NCBI RefSeq assembly: GCF_016702655.1
Contig: NZ_JADJDO010000002.1
Location: 248,001-312,000, forward strand
Reading direction: 5' to 3'
Length of the DNA: 64,000 nt
Source: Ideonella sp.
GTDB lineage: Bacteria > Pseudomonadota > Gammaproteobacteria > Burkholderiales > Burkholderiaceae_C
Shown piece after piece: positions 49,818 through 59,331 of the stretch. A program made the translations under genes and the position numbers. The notes under the pieces were generated by a model. That model was not told the DNA's origin, searched no databases, and worked only from the letters and a program-made list of their open reading frames with translations. Positions within the stretch are counted from its first letter, which is position 1, and the number at the start of each line of letters is the position of its first letter.

Positions 49818-50817
49818 ATGGGGCTCGCGGCCTGCGGCGGCGGACCCGAGACGCAGTGCGCGATGGGCGCCCTCGGCGGCGGCCATGAAGTCCGCCGTCA
49901 CACGCCTGGCCGCCGACTCGTCGGTCTGCGACTCGCAGCGCGTCGCGGCCGCGACTGCCGGCCGCGCGACGAGCGATTGCGGCCGGCTCAAGCCCTTCTA
50001 CTGGGAGATGGGCCGCGCCGGCGGTCGTGTTGCCTCCGGCTCTCTTGGTGCAGCAAACGTTTCGCGGCGCTACCCGTCGACGACGATGATGGCCATTGCC
50101 TCGGCTTCGAAGTGAATCTATGGCGCCTACGTCGCCCAGAGCAGGAAGGGTGCCTTGAGCGAACTCGACCTGAAATTCCTGACGATGCGCGCCGGCTACG
50201 TCACCTTCGAAACCTGCACGCCCGAGCAGACTGTCGACGGCAGCCTGAACTACCAGCAAAACGGCGACTACACATAGCAGGCCAATGGAGCCTTCGAATA
50301 CGAAGGCGGCCACATGCAGAAGCATGCGAGCCTGCTCGGCCTGGGTGCGATGGACACCAGGGGATTGGCCGCGGAGGTCAGGTCGAAGATCGGCACCGAC
50401 GTGAGGCTGGCGTATGCCCAGCCCCAAAACGCGCGGGAGGCGTCGTGACCTCGCCCGATGCGTACGGCCGGTTCCTGCGCAAGCTGCTCGGCAGCAAGCT
50501 CGAGCTCGGCCGCCAACTCGGAAGCAGTGCGGTGTGCACGGACCCCCAGCACGTGGGGTCCGGTCGGGCCGCGGGCAAGTCCGGTCTCCGAAGGGCAGCC
50601 GTGGCACTATTCGATCGGGCATTGGGTCGAAGACGATCCCCTATCTGGCGACGGTGCGTTCAGCAGCGGCGGTACGTTCGGCTTCTACCCGTGGATCGAC
50701 GCGACGAGGACGACCTACGGCGTGATCGCGCGCGTCGACGAGCGCGGCAGCGGTCGCGAGTCGGCGAAATGCGGACGCCTGATGCGCGAAGCCTGGGTCA
50801 CGGCGACAGCGCAATAG
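49818..50817 (+). pseudogene. Decayed serine hydrolase lipoprotein (copy 3)
   Basis: A broken relative of the preceding gene. A lipobox-like MGLAACGGG starts in one frame; MKSAVTRLAADSSVCDSQ to AIASASK follows in another and stops at TGA (50113-50115) exactly where copy 2 has Trp after SASK. The same frame resumes with IYGAYVAQSRKG, passes a TAG at 50276-50278 and FEYEGGHMQKHA, then frameshifts near 50440. The end is in a third frame: HYSIGHWVEDDPLSGDGAFS and FGFYPWIDATRTTYGVIAR. At least two frameshifts and two internal stops mean it is not functional, though the conserved blocks survive. Confidence 0.8.
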
Positions 50818-51031
50818 CCCTGCGCCCAGAGTGGCCCGGGAGCGCATGCGTAGGCGCGCCGGACTTGCACCGGCCCGCCCGCAGCGGCCCGGCCGCGCGT
50901 CCAAACGTAACATCGGTCGACGTGCAATCCTCACGATGCAGCTGCCTTAGGCATCCAGGCTAGGGGGGCGATGCACCGTCGAACAGGTGATAGGTTCGGC
51001 ACAATACAAACAGAAAGTAGTAGCCATCACG

Positions 51032-53833
51032 ATGCAACTCCGACCCGCCATGCCTGACTTCAAGCTGCTCGTCTTCACGCCAGCAGGACTCGGAGATGTT
51101 GCGCTGGCCATCGCGGCCAGCCGTGCCGGCGCGGTCGGCATCTTCAACGCCGAACTCGAGGCGGATGGCGGCTGCATCGTCGACAGCCTGGTTCGGCTGC
51201 AGCGGCACGCGGGGGGCGAGTTCGGCGTCAAGTTGGACACCGTCGAGGAAGCGATGGGGCAGACGCTGGTGAGACTGGCCGAGCGTCGGTTGCCCTGGCT
51301 GATCGTCGATGCGCAGGCCGCGGCCGGTCTCGGTGCGCTCCTGCAGCAGCTGCGCGGCCTCGGCACCCGGGTACTGGCGGAGGTTTGTCGCGCCGAGTCG
51401 GTCGACGACGGTCTCGATGCGCTGCCGCTGGATGGCCTCTTGGTCAAGGGCAACGAGGCGGGCGGCTTCGTCGGCGAGGACTCGAGTTTCATCCTCTTGC
51501 AGAAGTGCTTGTCGCGTACCCGGTTGCCGCTGTACCTGCGGGGCGGCCTGACGCCGCACGTGGCGGCAGCTTGCGGCGCGGTCGGCGTTGCCGGAGGTGT
51601 GCTCGACTCGCAGTTGCTGCTGCTCGACGAGACGCGCCTGGCCGACCCGTTGCGCGCCGCTATCGCCAACCTAGCGGGCAGCGAGACCGTTGCCGTCGGA
51701 GATGGCGAGCGCGGGGAGTACTTCCGCGTGCTCGTGCGCCCTGGTTACACCGCGGCACGCGGTCTGGTGAACGAGTGCGACGGGCTCGGCCATGCCGAGC
51801 TCCGCGCCATCGTTAACGGGCGTGCGGGATGGGCCGATGCCGCGAACGGCCTGCTGCCGATCGGCCACGACGTCTGCTTTGCCGCGTCCTGGCGCAGGCG
51901 CCATCGCAGCCTGGGCGGCGTGCTGGCCGCTTTCGAAGCCGCCGTCGCTGACCATCTGGGCGTCGCCGCGGCGCACGACGTGATTGCTGAAGGCGCGCCG
52001 TTGGCGGTGGCGCTGGGTACGCGCTATCCGATCATCCAGGGTCCGATGACGCGCGTGTCCGACGTCGCCGAATTCGCGCTTGCGGTCGCCGAGGGCGGTG
52101 CATTGCCCATGGTCGCACTCGCCCTGCTGAAGGGCGAGGCGCTGGAGACGTTGCTCGAACGCAGCGCCGCGTTGCTCGAAGGCCATCCCTGGGGCATCGG
52201 GTTGCTCGGCTTTGCACCGCAATCGCTGCTCGACGAGCAACTGGCCGTCGCGGCTCGGTTCAAGCCCGGCTACGCGATCATCGCCGGCGGCCGGCCTGAC
52301 CAGGCTGTCCACCTTGAGCAGGCCGGCGTCCGGACCTTCCTGCACGTTCCCGCGGCCAGCCTGATCGCGGGTTTCCTGCAAGAGGGCGCGCGCCGCTTCA
52401 TCTTCGAGGGGCGCGAGTGCGGGGGGCATATCGGGCCGCTGAGCAGTTTCGTGCTCTGGAGTTCGATGGTCGATCGCCTGCTCGAGGAACTCGGGACGGG
52501 CAAGGTCAAGGGCGAGGAGGTCGAACTCGTCTTTGCCGGAGGGATCCACGACGGCCTTTCGTCGGCGATGCTCCAGGTGCTCGTCGCGCCGCTGGTGGCC
52601 ATGGGATCGAAGGTGGGCATCCTCATGGGAAGCGCCTACCTGTTTACCGAGGAGATCGTCGCCACCGGCGCCATCGTCCCGCAGTTCCAGCAAGAAGTCC
52701 TGGAGTGCGAACACACGGTGAACCTGGAGTCCGGACCCGGTCATGCCAGCCGCTGTGCCTACACGCCCTTCGCGCACAATTTCTTTCGCCAGCGCCGGGA
52801 GTTTCGACGCAATGCGGTGCCAAGCGACGAGGTACGCAGGCAACTCGACGACCTGATTCTCGGCCGCTTGCTGATCGCCTCCAAGGGGCGCAAGCGCGAT
52901 GGCCTGGGCGGCAAGCGAATTTCTCTCGAGGTCGCCCAGCAGCGCGAGGAAGGCATGTACATGCTGGGCCAGGTGGCCACGCTGCGCGCCGCGGTGACCG
53001 ACATCGACGCGCTGCACACCGAGGTCACACAGGGCGCGCGGCAATGGCTCCGTCTGCCTGCTGCAGCACCCGCGCGAACACCCGCGCAGGCTGCGCGTCC
53101 GGCCGACGTGGCGATCATCGGCATCGCCAGCGTGCTGCCGATGGCCGACTCGACGCCGACCTACTGGGGAGAACATCCTCGCCAAGGTCGACGCGATTAC
53201 CGAGATTCCTGCGCACCGATGGGATTGGCGGCTCTATTTCGATGCCGATCGTCAGGCCAAGGACAAGATCTATTCGCGGTGGGGCGGCTTTCTCGACGAC
53301 TTGGCCTTCGACCCCATGCAGTACGGCATGCCGCCCAAGGCGATCGAGTCGGTCGACCCGATGCAACTCATGGGTCTGGAGATCGCGCACCGTACGCTCG
53401 TCGACTCCGGTTACCACGACAAGGCGTTCGACCGCGAGCGCGCGTCGGTCATCATCGGCGCAAGCGGAGGCGCCGGCGACATCGGCATGCAGTATGGACT
53501 GCGCTCGGAGTTGCCGCGCTTCGCGGGCGAGCTGCCTGCCGAGATCGCTGCCCGCCTGCCCGAGTGGACCGAAGACTCGTTTGCCGGCATCCTGCCCAAT
53601 GTGGCGTCCGGGCGCATCGCCAATCGGCTCAACCTCGGCGGCATGAACTTGACGACGGACGCCGCCTGCGCCTCATCACTGGCTGCGGTGTATCAGGGCG
53701 TCACGGAACTCATCGCCGGCCGCAGCGACTTCGTCATTGCCGGCGGCATCGACACCGTGCAGGGGCCGTTCGGCTACCTCTGCTTCAGCAAGACACAGGC
53801 GCTGTCGCCGCGCGGACGCTGTTCGACCTTTGA
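51032..53833 (+). CDS. Lipid/polyketide synthase subunit 1, N-terminal part: two NPD (PfaD-like) domains and start of KS
   Basis: The real protein runs from ATG 51032 to about 53168. Residues 1-310 are a divergent NPD-like flavin TIM barrel with LLVKGNEAGGFVGEDS; residues 325-690 are a second, more typical PfaD-like enoyl-reductase domain (GTRYPIIQGPMTRVSD, FEGRECGGHIGPLSS, VFAGGIHDGLS). A ketosynthase then begins with ADVAIIGIASVLPMADS. One extra G in the run at 53166-53169 shifts the frame; the remaining 220 codons to 53833 are out-of-frame. The KS continues in another frame at 53169. Fusion of two enoyl-reductase-like domains to the front of a KS is unusual; PfaD is normally a separate protein. 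Confidence 0.75.
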   Translation: MQLRPAMPDFKLLVFTPAGLGDVALAIAASRAGAVGIFNAELEADGGCIVDSLVRLQRHAGGEFGVKLDTVEEAMGQTLVRLAERRLPWLIVDAQAAAGLGALLQQLRGLGTRVLAEVCRAESVDDGLDALPLDGLLVKGNEAGGFVGEDSSFILLQKCLSRTRLPLYLRGGLTPHVAAACGAVGVAGGVLDSQLLLLDETRLADPLRAAIANLAGSETVAVGDGERGEYFRVLVRPGYTAARGLVNECDGLGHAELRAIVNGRAGWADAANGLLPIGHDVCFAASWRRRHRSLGGVLAAFEAAVADHLGVAAAHDVIAEGAPLAVALGTRYPIIQGPMTRVSDVAEFALAVAEGGALPMVALALLKGEALETLLERSAALLEGHPWGIGLLGFAPQSLLDEQLAVAARFKPGYAIIAGGRPDQAVHLEQAGVRTFLHVPAASLIAGFLQEGARRFIFEGRECGGHIGPLSSFVLWSSMVDRLLEELGTGKVKGEEVELVFAGGIHDGLSSAMLQVLVAPLVAMGSKVGILMGSAYLFTEEIVATGAIVPQFQQEVLECEHTVNLESGPGHASRCAYTPFAHNFFRQRREFRRNAVPSDEVRRQLDDLILGRLLIASKGRKRDGLGGKRISLEVAQQREEGMYMLGQVATLRAAVTDIDALHTEVTQGARQWLRLPAAAPARTPAQAARPADVAIIGIASVLPMADSTPTYWGEHPRQGRRDYRDSCAPMGLAALFRCRSSGQGQDLFAVGRLSRRLGLRPHAVRHAAQGDRVGRPDATHGSGDRAPYARRLRLPRQGVRPRARVGHHRRKRRRRRHRHAVWTALGVAALRGRAACRDRCPPARVDRRLVCRHPAQCGVRAHRQSAQPRRHELDDGRRLRLITGCGVSGRHGTHRRPQRLRHCRRHRHRAGAVRLPLLQQDTGAVAARTLFDL

Positions 53834-54002
53834 TGCCGGCGGCGACGGCATCGTGATCAGCGAAGGCATCGTGATGGTGGCCTTGAAGCGCCTCGCCGAC
53901 GCCGAGCGCGACGGTGACCGCATTTATGCCGTCATCAAGGGCGTAGGCGCAAGCAGCGACGGCAATGCAAAGGGCCTGACGGTGCCGCTGTTGGTGGGGT
54001 AG
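53169..54002 (+). CDS. Synthase subunit 1, ketosynthase central fragment
   Basis: The continuation of the KS after the +1 shift, beginning ENILAKVDAITEIPAHRW and reading to a TAG at 54000-54002. It holds the KS active-site cysteine in TTDAACASSLAAV (codon 53668-53670) and the GDGIVISEGIVMVALKRL segment. The stop falls at KGLTVPLLVG-TAG-LRAMRRAY, where KS proteins normally have Gln, so a CAG to TAG change explains it. The fragment has no start signal of its own and would not be translated unless the frameshift is an error or is bypassed. Confidence 0.75.
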   Translation, partial: ENILAKVDAITEIPAHRWDWRLYFDADRQAKDKIYSRWGGFLDDLAFDPMQYGMPPKAIESVDPMQLMGLEIAHRTLVDSGYHDKAFDRERASVIIGASGGAGDIGMQYGLRSELPRFAGELPAEIAARLPEWTEDSFAGILPNVASGRIANRLNLGGMNLTTDAACASSLAAVYQGVTELIAGRSDFVIAGGIDTVQGPFGYLCFSKTQALSPRGRCSTFDAGGDGIVISEGIVMVALKRLADAERDGDRIYAVIKGVGASSDGNAKGLTVPLLVG

Positions 54003-57000
54003 TTGCGCGCGATGCGCCGCGCGTATGCAATGGCCGGCTTTGGCGCGTCGACGGTGGGCCTGTTCGAGGCTCATGGCACGGGTACCGTCGCCGGAGACAC
54101 GGCCGAACTCGAGAGCACAACCCGCCTGATCGAGGAGGAAGGTGCGCGGCCGCGCCAGGCCGTGATCGGCTCAGTCAAGACCATGATCGGCCACACCAAG
54201 GCGGCGGCCGGCATCGCCGGCCTGGCCAAGGCGGCGCTGGCGCTGCACCATCGCGTTCTCCCGCCGCACCTCAACGTGACGCAACCCAACCGGGTACTGG
54301 CCGACCCCGTGGCACCGCTTTATCTGCTCGACGAGGCCTTGCCTTGGCTCGCGCGCACCGACGTCCCGCGCCGCGCGGCCTGCAGCGCCTTCGGTTTCGG
54401 CGGCACCAACTTTCATGCCGTGCTCGAGGAGTACCGCGGTGAGTACCGCGACTGGTTGCGGCCGCCAGCCTGCAACGCCTGGAGCGCCGAACTGATGGTC
54501 TTCGAAGCGCCCGATCGGGCGGCGCTGATCGAACGCCTGGGTGGCCTGCACGCGCAGCTCGAAGGGGTGAGCAAGCTGCGGCTGCGCGATCTGGCCGCGA
54601 GTCTGGCGGCGAGGTGGCGGCCGCGGCAGGAGCGGCTGACCATCGTTGCGCGCAACGCCGACGATCTGCGCGCCAAGCTCGTCGCGGCGCAGGCCTTTCT
54701 GCGCGGTGAATCAAGATCGCCGGGGCCAGGGATCGCGCACGGTACTTCGAGTGCGCCGCTGGGCAAGATCGCAGTGCTGTTCTCGGGCCAGGGGTCGCAG
54801 TACCCCGAGATGGCGCGCGAGGCGGCGCTCCACTTCGACGCGGTTGCGGACGCCCTGGCCAGCGCCGATGCCGTTCTGAACGAGGCGTTCAGCGCGCGTT
54901 TCGGCGCCGGGCGTGCATTGTCATCGTTCATCTTCCCGCGCGGCGCCTACAGCGCCGAGGACAAGGCTTCCGCGCGTCAGGCCCTGACGAGCACCGACGT
55001 TGCCCAGCCCGCACTCGGTGCGGTGGAGGTCGGTCTATACCGGTTGCTGCACTCGCTCGGCTTGCGTCCCGACATGTTCGGCGGGCACAGCTACGGCGAA
55101 CTTGTCGCCTTGCACGTTGCCGGGGCGATCGACTTCGACGCGCTGATGCAGTTGTCGGCGGCGCGCGGGAGGTTCATCGTCGATGCCGCGTCGGCGGCCG
55201 GCGCCGAACTCGGTACGATGGCTGCGGCGAGTGCGCCGCGCCTGACCGTCGAGGACGCGATCGCCGACATTGCCGGCGTGACGATCGCCAACCACAATGC
55301 GCCGGCCCAGTGCATCGTCTCCGGTACGCGCGCCGGCGTGCAGGCTGCCTGCGCAAGGCTCGCCGCGGCGGGTGTGGAGGTGGGCGAGATTCCGGTTGCC
55401 GCCGCATTTCACTCGAGCCTTGTCAAACCGGCGCAGGAAGCGCTGTCGCGCCTGATCGAGGCTACTCCTTGGGCGCCGACGGGCACTCCGGTCTATTCCA
55501 ACTCGACCGCACGCCCCCACTCGAGCGATGTGGCGCGGGTCAAGCGTCAGATGGCCGAACATCTCGTTCAGCCGGTCGAGTTCGTCGCCGAGATCGAAGC
55601 AATGTATGCAGACGGGGCGCGAGTCTTCGTCGAGGTCGGGCCGAAGGCCGTGCTGGCGCGGTTGGCCGCACGCATCCTCGAGGGACGACCGCACGTGGCC
55701 GTGGCCATCGATGACGGCACCGGATTGCCCGGCCTGCTCGGCGGCCTGGGCCAGCTGCTGTGCGCGGGGCTGACGCTCGATCTCGACGCGCTGTTCTCGC
55801 GCCGCGAGTGCCGGGTCGGCGATCCAGATCGGCCTTCTGCCCTGGTCGCGCCGAAGCCGGTGTCCAAGCATGCGTGGATGGTCAACGGCAGTGGCTCGCG
55901 CCGCGCGACCGAGCCGGTGCGGCAGGTCGGCGTGACACTGGAGCAGGCCCAGGCGCGACTTGCGGCCCGCCCCGGCAATGCTGGCCCGACGCCACCGGTT
56001 GCCGAGGCGCCACGCGCTGTCGCCGAGCCAGCCGCGCCGCTCTCCACGGGGCGTGCCGCATCCCATCCCATCAACCTGCAACCAACCCGACGAGGGGGGC
56101 GATCCATGGATGAACGACGAACGACACCCGGCATGGCGGATCCCTCCGTCATGTCCGAATACTTCATGACGATGCGTCAGTTCCTGGAAACCCAGGAGCG
56201 GGTGATGTCGGCATTCCTGGGCGAGAGTGCGCCGGCGCGCGCACCGATTGCGCTGCGCGCACGCACGATGCAGATGGCCCTGCCGCGAATGGCCGAAGTG
56301 GTGCCGGCGCAGGCGCCGGCCGCTTCCGCGCCGACTGTGGTGGTTCCTCCGCCGGTCGCTCCGGTCGTAGCGGCGCCTGTCACCAAGGCAGCGCCGTCTG
56401 CAGTTACTGCCAAGCCCGCCGTCCAGGCACCTGTCGCGTCGTCGGGCGCGACTGGCGGGGCATTGACGCGCGACAAGCTCGTCGATCTGGTGCTTGGCAT
56501 CGTCGAGGAGAAGACCGGCTATCCGCGTGACATGGTCGGTCTGGACCAGAACCTTGAGGCCGATCTCGGCATCGACTCGATCAAGCGCATCGAGGTCGTC
56601 GGAGCCATGCTGCAGGCCTTGCCCGCGGGCTATCGCGAGGCGCTTACCGAGAGCCGCAGCAAACTCAATACGCAGGCCACGCTCAACGGCCTGCTCGACC
56701 TGGTCGCACAAGCGAAGGTGGGAGGCGCAGTCGCCGTCCCTTTTGATTCGGCCGGGGCGGGATCACGGGCTGACGCCGTCAGCCACCCGCCCCGGCTGGT
56801 GATGCGCCCGCAGCACGAACCGATTCCCGAGCAGGCATCGCGGCGCTTGACGCCTGGGCGATTCATTCTGACGCGCGACGCGCTCGGCGTCGCGGAGGCG
56901 CTGGCCGACGCCCTGCGCGCGCACGGCGTAGGCGACATCGCGATCATCGATGCCGATGTCCTGCGATCGGAGTCCGAGCTCCTGCAACGCTGCGAGGCCT

Positions 57001-59285
57001 TGCAAGGGGGCGGCACGGTCGCCGGTGTGGTGCATCTGGCGACGCTCGGCTCCGCAGAGCTTGCTGCGAGCGGGACCCCGGCGCAGTGGCGTGAAGCGCT
57101 GCAGGTCAACGAGAAGTCGTTCTTCCTGCTGCTGCGTGAGCTCGGCGGCCTGCTTGCCGAAGATGGCCACGTGGTAGCGGTCAGCGGTCTCGGCGGGCTC
57201 TTCGGTCGCGAGGGCAGCAGTTCAGGCGTACTGCGCATGGAGTCCGGTGCACTTGGAGCCGTCAAGTCCTTGCGCGAGGAACGGCCGCGATTGCGCGTTC
57301 GTGCCGTGGATGTGGAGCCGGCGCGCGATGCCGTCGAGGTGGCAGCCGATCTGCTGACCGAAATCGAACTCGACGGGGGACGCCAGGAGGTCGGCTACCC
57401 GGCCGGCAGGCGCACGATCTTCATCACGACGCCTGAAGCCGTCGTCGTGGACCCGGCGCGCGAAGCGTCGCTCAGGGAGCTCGTCGTGCTGGCGACCGGG
57501 GGCGCGCGCGGCATCACGGGCGAAGTGCTGCGTGAGCTGGCGCGACCTGGCAACACGCTCGTCTTGACAGGGCGCCGCGAACTCGGTCCCGTCGAGTCGG
57601 CCGATACCGCTGCCCTGATGGATGGCGATGCGCTACGCAAGCACTATGTTGCGCAAGTCCGCTCCGGGGCCGCGAAAATGACCCCTGGCGAGATAGGGCG
57701 CGCCGTGCAAGGCCTGTTGGACCAGCGCGAGATGCGGGCCAACCTGGCCGACTTTCGCGCTGCCGGTGCCGCCGTCGAGTATCACGCGGTCGACGTGACC
57801 GACGCCGCGGCCTGCGCCGACCTCGTCGCCGATGTCGTCCGTCGCCTTGGTCGCATCGACGGCGTCGTGCATGGCGCAGGCATCATCGAGGACAAGCTGC
57901 TCGCCGATAAGTCGAGCGAGAGCTGGTCGCGCGTCGTCGAGACCAAGGTCCTGGGGCTGCTGAACCTGCAGCGCTGCGTCGATCCGGACAAACTGCGCTT
58001 CTTCACCGTCTTCAGTTCGGTTGCCGGGCGCTACGGCAACAGCGGCCAGTCGGACTACGCGACCGCCAACGAACTGATGAACCGCCTGTGCATGGCGCTC
58101 CAGGCCCGTTGGGGCGATACCGTGACGGTCAGCGCGCTGTGCTGGGGGCCGTGGGGCGCAACCAAGTTCGGTGCCGGCATGGTCACCCCTGAGACCGAGG
58201 CCAAGTTTGCCGAGAAGGGCGTGAGCCTGGTCAGCGCGGCGCTGGGCCGGCGGTTGTTCCGCGAGGAGCTCGCCCGCGCGGCGGGCTCGCCGGTCGAGGT
58301 CGTCTGCGGCGCGGCGCCTTGGGCGCAGCGCGAGTCCGAGGCGGGCACCATCGCAATGGATCCCGCGCCGCCAGCGCTGGGCGCGCTGCTTGGCCATTGC
58401 GAAATCGAGACCCGCCCCACCGGAGAGCGGGTATTCAAGCTGCGCGTCGATCCGGCGCGCCATCGGTATCTGTACGAACATGCGCTCGACGGCAAGCCGG
58501 TCCTGCCGGCGGCCGCGGCGCTGGAACTGATGGCCGAAGCCGCGGCGGTGCTGTGGCCGGGCTGGCAAGTGGCCGCGGTCGGCGAGCACAAACTGCTCAA
58601 GGGCCTGGAGTTCGCCGACGCGCCCCGCAATCTTCGCATCGTCGTCAGCCCTGCGCCCTATGGCAGCAGCGAGGGCTTCGAGGTTGGCGTGACGCTGCAA
58701 AGCGAGATTGCCGATGGGCGGGCCTTGACGCACTACCGGTGCGTCGTGGCACTCGCGCACGCGCTGCCGCCGGCGGACCCCGCGTCCAGAAGCCGGCACG
58801 ATGAGCAGCAGCTGACGGTGGACAAGGCCTATCGCGAGTGGCTCTTCCACGGTCCGCGCCTGCAGGTGATCGAGCACATCGACGGGCTGTCCGGGTCGGG
58901 CTCGGGCGCGACGGTGCGATCGACCCCGCCGGCGGCCTGGCTGACGGGCCTCGGCGATGACGCACCGAACTGGATCTTCGATCCGGGCCTGCTCGACGCG
59001 GCCGCACAGATGGCATGGCTGTGGGCACGCACGTTTCGCGACGAATCGGCTCTGCCGACGCGCTTCGGCCGCGTGTTGCGCTTTCGCGATCGTTGCCCCC
59101 CGCGGATGCACATGGAGTACACGCGCATCGAGGTGACCGATCCGACGCTGATTCGTGCCAATGTGGTCTTCTACGACGACGCAGGCGAGGCGGTGCTTTC
59201 GATCGAGGAACTCGACAGTGTCGCGAGCGCGGCCCTGAACCGCCTCGGGGGAACGGCGCGCAGCGCCGAAGACGCCTTGACATAG
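54003..59285 (+). CDS. Synthase subunit 1, C-terminal part: KS end - AT - ACP - KR - DH
   Basis: 1,760 residues in frame with the fragment before the TAG. It completes the KS (EAHGTGTVAGD and GSVKTMIGHTKAAAG carry both catalytic His), then an acyltransferase with GQGSQYP and GHSYGE (Ser codon 55089-55091), a helical linker (SEYFMTMRQFLETQERVM), one ACP with LEADLGIDSIKRIE (Ser codon 56577-56579), a ketoreductase with ATGGARGITGEV and active-site SDYATANEL, and a dehydratase with HALDGKPVLP (HxxxGxxxxP). It would extend and process a polyketide-type or unsaturated fatty acyl chain iteratively. It is joined to subunit 2 by 46 bases on the same strand. Confidence 0.85.
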   Translation: MRAMRRAYAMAGFGASTVGLFEAHGTGTVAGDTAELESTTRLIEEEGARPRQAVIGSVKTMIGHTKAAAGIAGLAKAALALHHRVLPPHLNVTQPNRVLADPVAPLYLLDEALPWLARTDVPRRAACSAFGFGGTNFHAVLEEYRGEYRDWLRPPACNAWSAELMVFEAPDRAALIERLGGLHAQLEGVSKLRLRDLAASLAARWRPRQERLTIVARNADDLRAKLVAAQAFLRGESRSPGPGIAHGTSSAPLGKIAVLFSGQGSQYPEMAREAALHFDAVADALASADAVLNEAFSARFGAGRALSSFIFPRGAYSAEDKASARQALTSTDVAQPALGAVEVGLYRLLHSLGLRPDMFGGHSYGELVALHVAGAIDFDALMQLSAARGRFIVDAASAAGAELGTMAAASAPRLTVEDAIADIAGVTIANHNAPAQCIVSGTRAGVQAACARLAAAGVEVGEIPVAAAFHSSLVKPAQEALSRLIEATPWAPTGTPVYSNSTARPHSSDVARVKRQMAEHLVQPVEFVAEIEAMYADGARVFVEVGPKAVLARLAARILEGRPHVAVAIDDGTGLPGLLGGLGQLLCAGLTLDLDALFSRRECRVGDPDRPSALVAPKPVSKHAWMVNGSGSRRATEPVRQVGVTLEQAQARLAARPGNAGPTPPVAEAPRAVAEPAAPLSTGRAASHPINLQPTRRGGRSMDERRTTPGMADPSVMSEYFMTMRQFLETQERVMSAFLGESAPARAPIALRARTMQMALPRMAEVVPAQAPAASAPTVVVPPPVAPVVAAPVTKAAPSAVTAKPAVQAPVASSGATGGALTRDKLVDLVLGIVEEKTGYPRDMVGLDQNLEADLGIDSIKRIEVVGAMLQALPAGYREALTESRSKLNTQATLNGLLDLVAQAKVGGAVAVPFDSAGAGSRADAVSHPPRLVMRPQHEPIPEQASRRLTPGRFILTRDALGVAEALADALRAHGVGDIAIIDADVLRSESELLQRCEALQGGGTVAGVVHLATLGSAELAASGTPAQWREALQVNEKSFFLLLRELGGLLAEDGHVVAVSGLGGLFGREGSSSGVLRMESGALGAVKSLREERPRLRVRAVDVEPARDAVEVAADLLTEIELDGGRQEVGYPAGRRTIFITTPEAVVVDPAREASLRELVVLATGGARGITGEVLRELARPGNTLVLTGRRELGPVESADTAALMDGDALRKHYVAQVRSGAAKMTPGEIGRAVQGLLDQREMRANLADFRAAGAAVEYHAVDVTDAAACADLVADVVRRLGRIDGVVHGAGIIEDKLLADKSSESWSRVVETKVLGLLNLQRCVDPDKLRFFTVFSSVAGRYGNSGQSDYATANELMNRLCMALQARWGDTVTVSALCWGPWGATKFGAGMVTPETEAKFAEKGVSLVSAALGRRLFREELARAAGSPVEVVCGAAPWAQRESEAGTIAMDPAPPALGALLGHCEIETRPTGERVFKLRVDPARHRYLYEHALDGKPVLPAAAALELMAEAAAVLWPGWQVAAVGEHKLLKGLEFADAPRNLRIVVSPAPYGSSEGFEVGVTLQSEIADGRALTHYRCVVALAHALPPADPASRSRHDEQQLTVDKAYREWLFHGPRLQVIEHIDGLSGSGSGATVRSTPPAAWLTGLGDDAPNWIFDPGLLDAAAQMAWLWARTFRDESALPTRFGRVLRFRDRCPPRMHMEYTRIEVTDPTLIRANVVFYDDAGEAVLSIEELDSVASAALNRLGGTARSAEDALT

Positions 59286-59331
59286 GCTTTGGACGCGGGC
59301 GCGTCAGCGCACCCGTGCAGCAGGAATTCCC

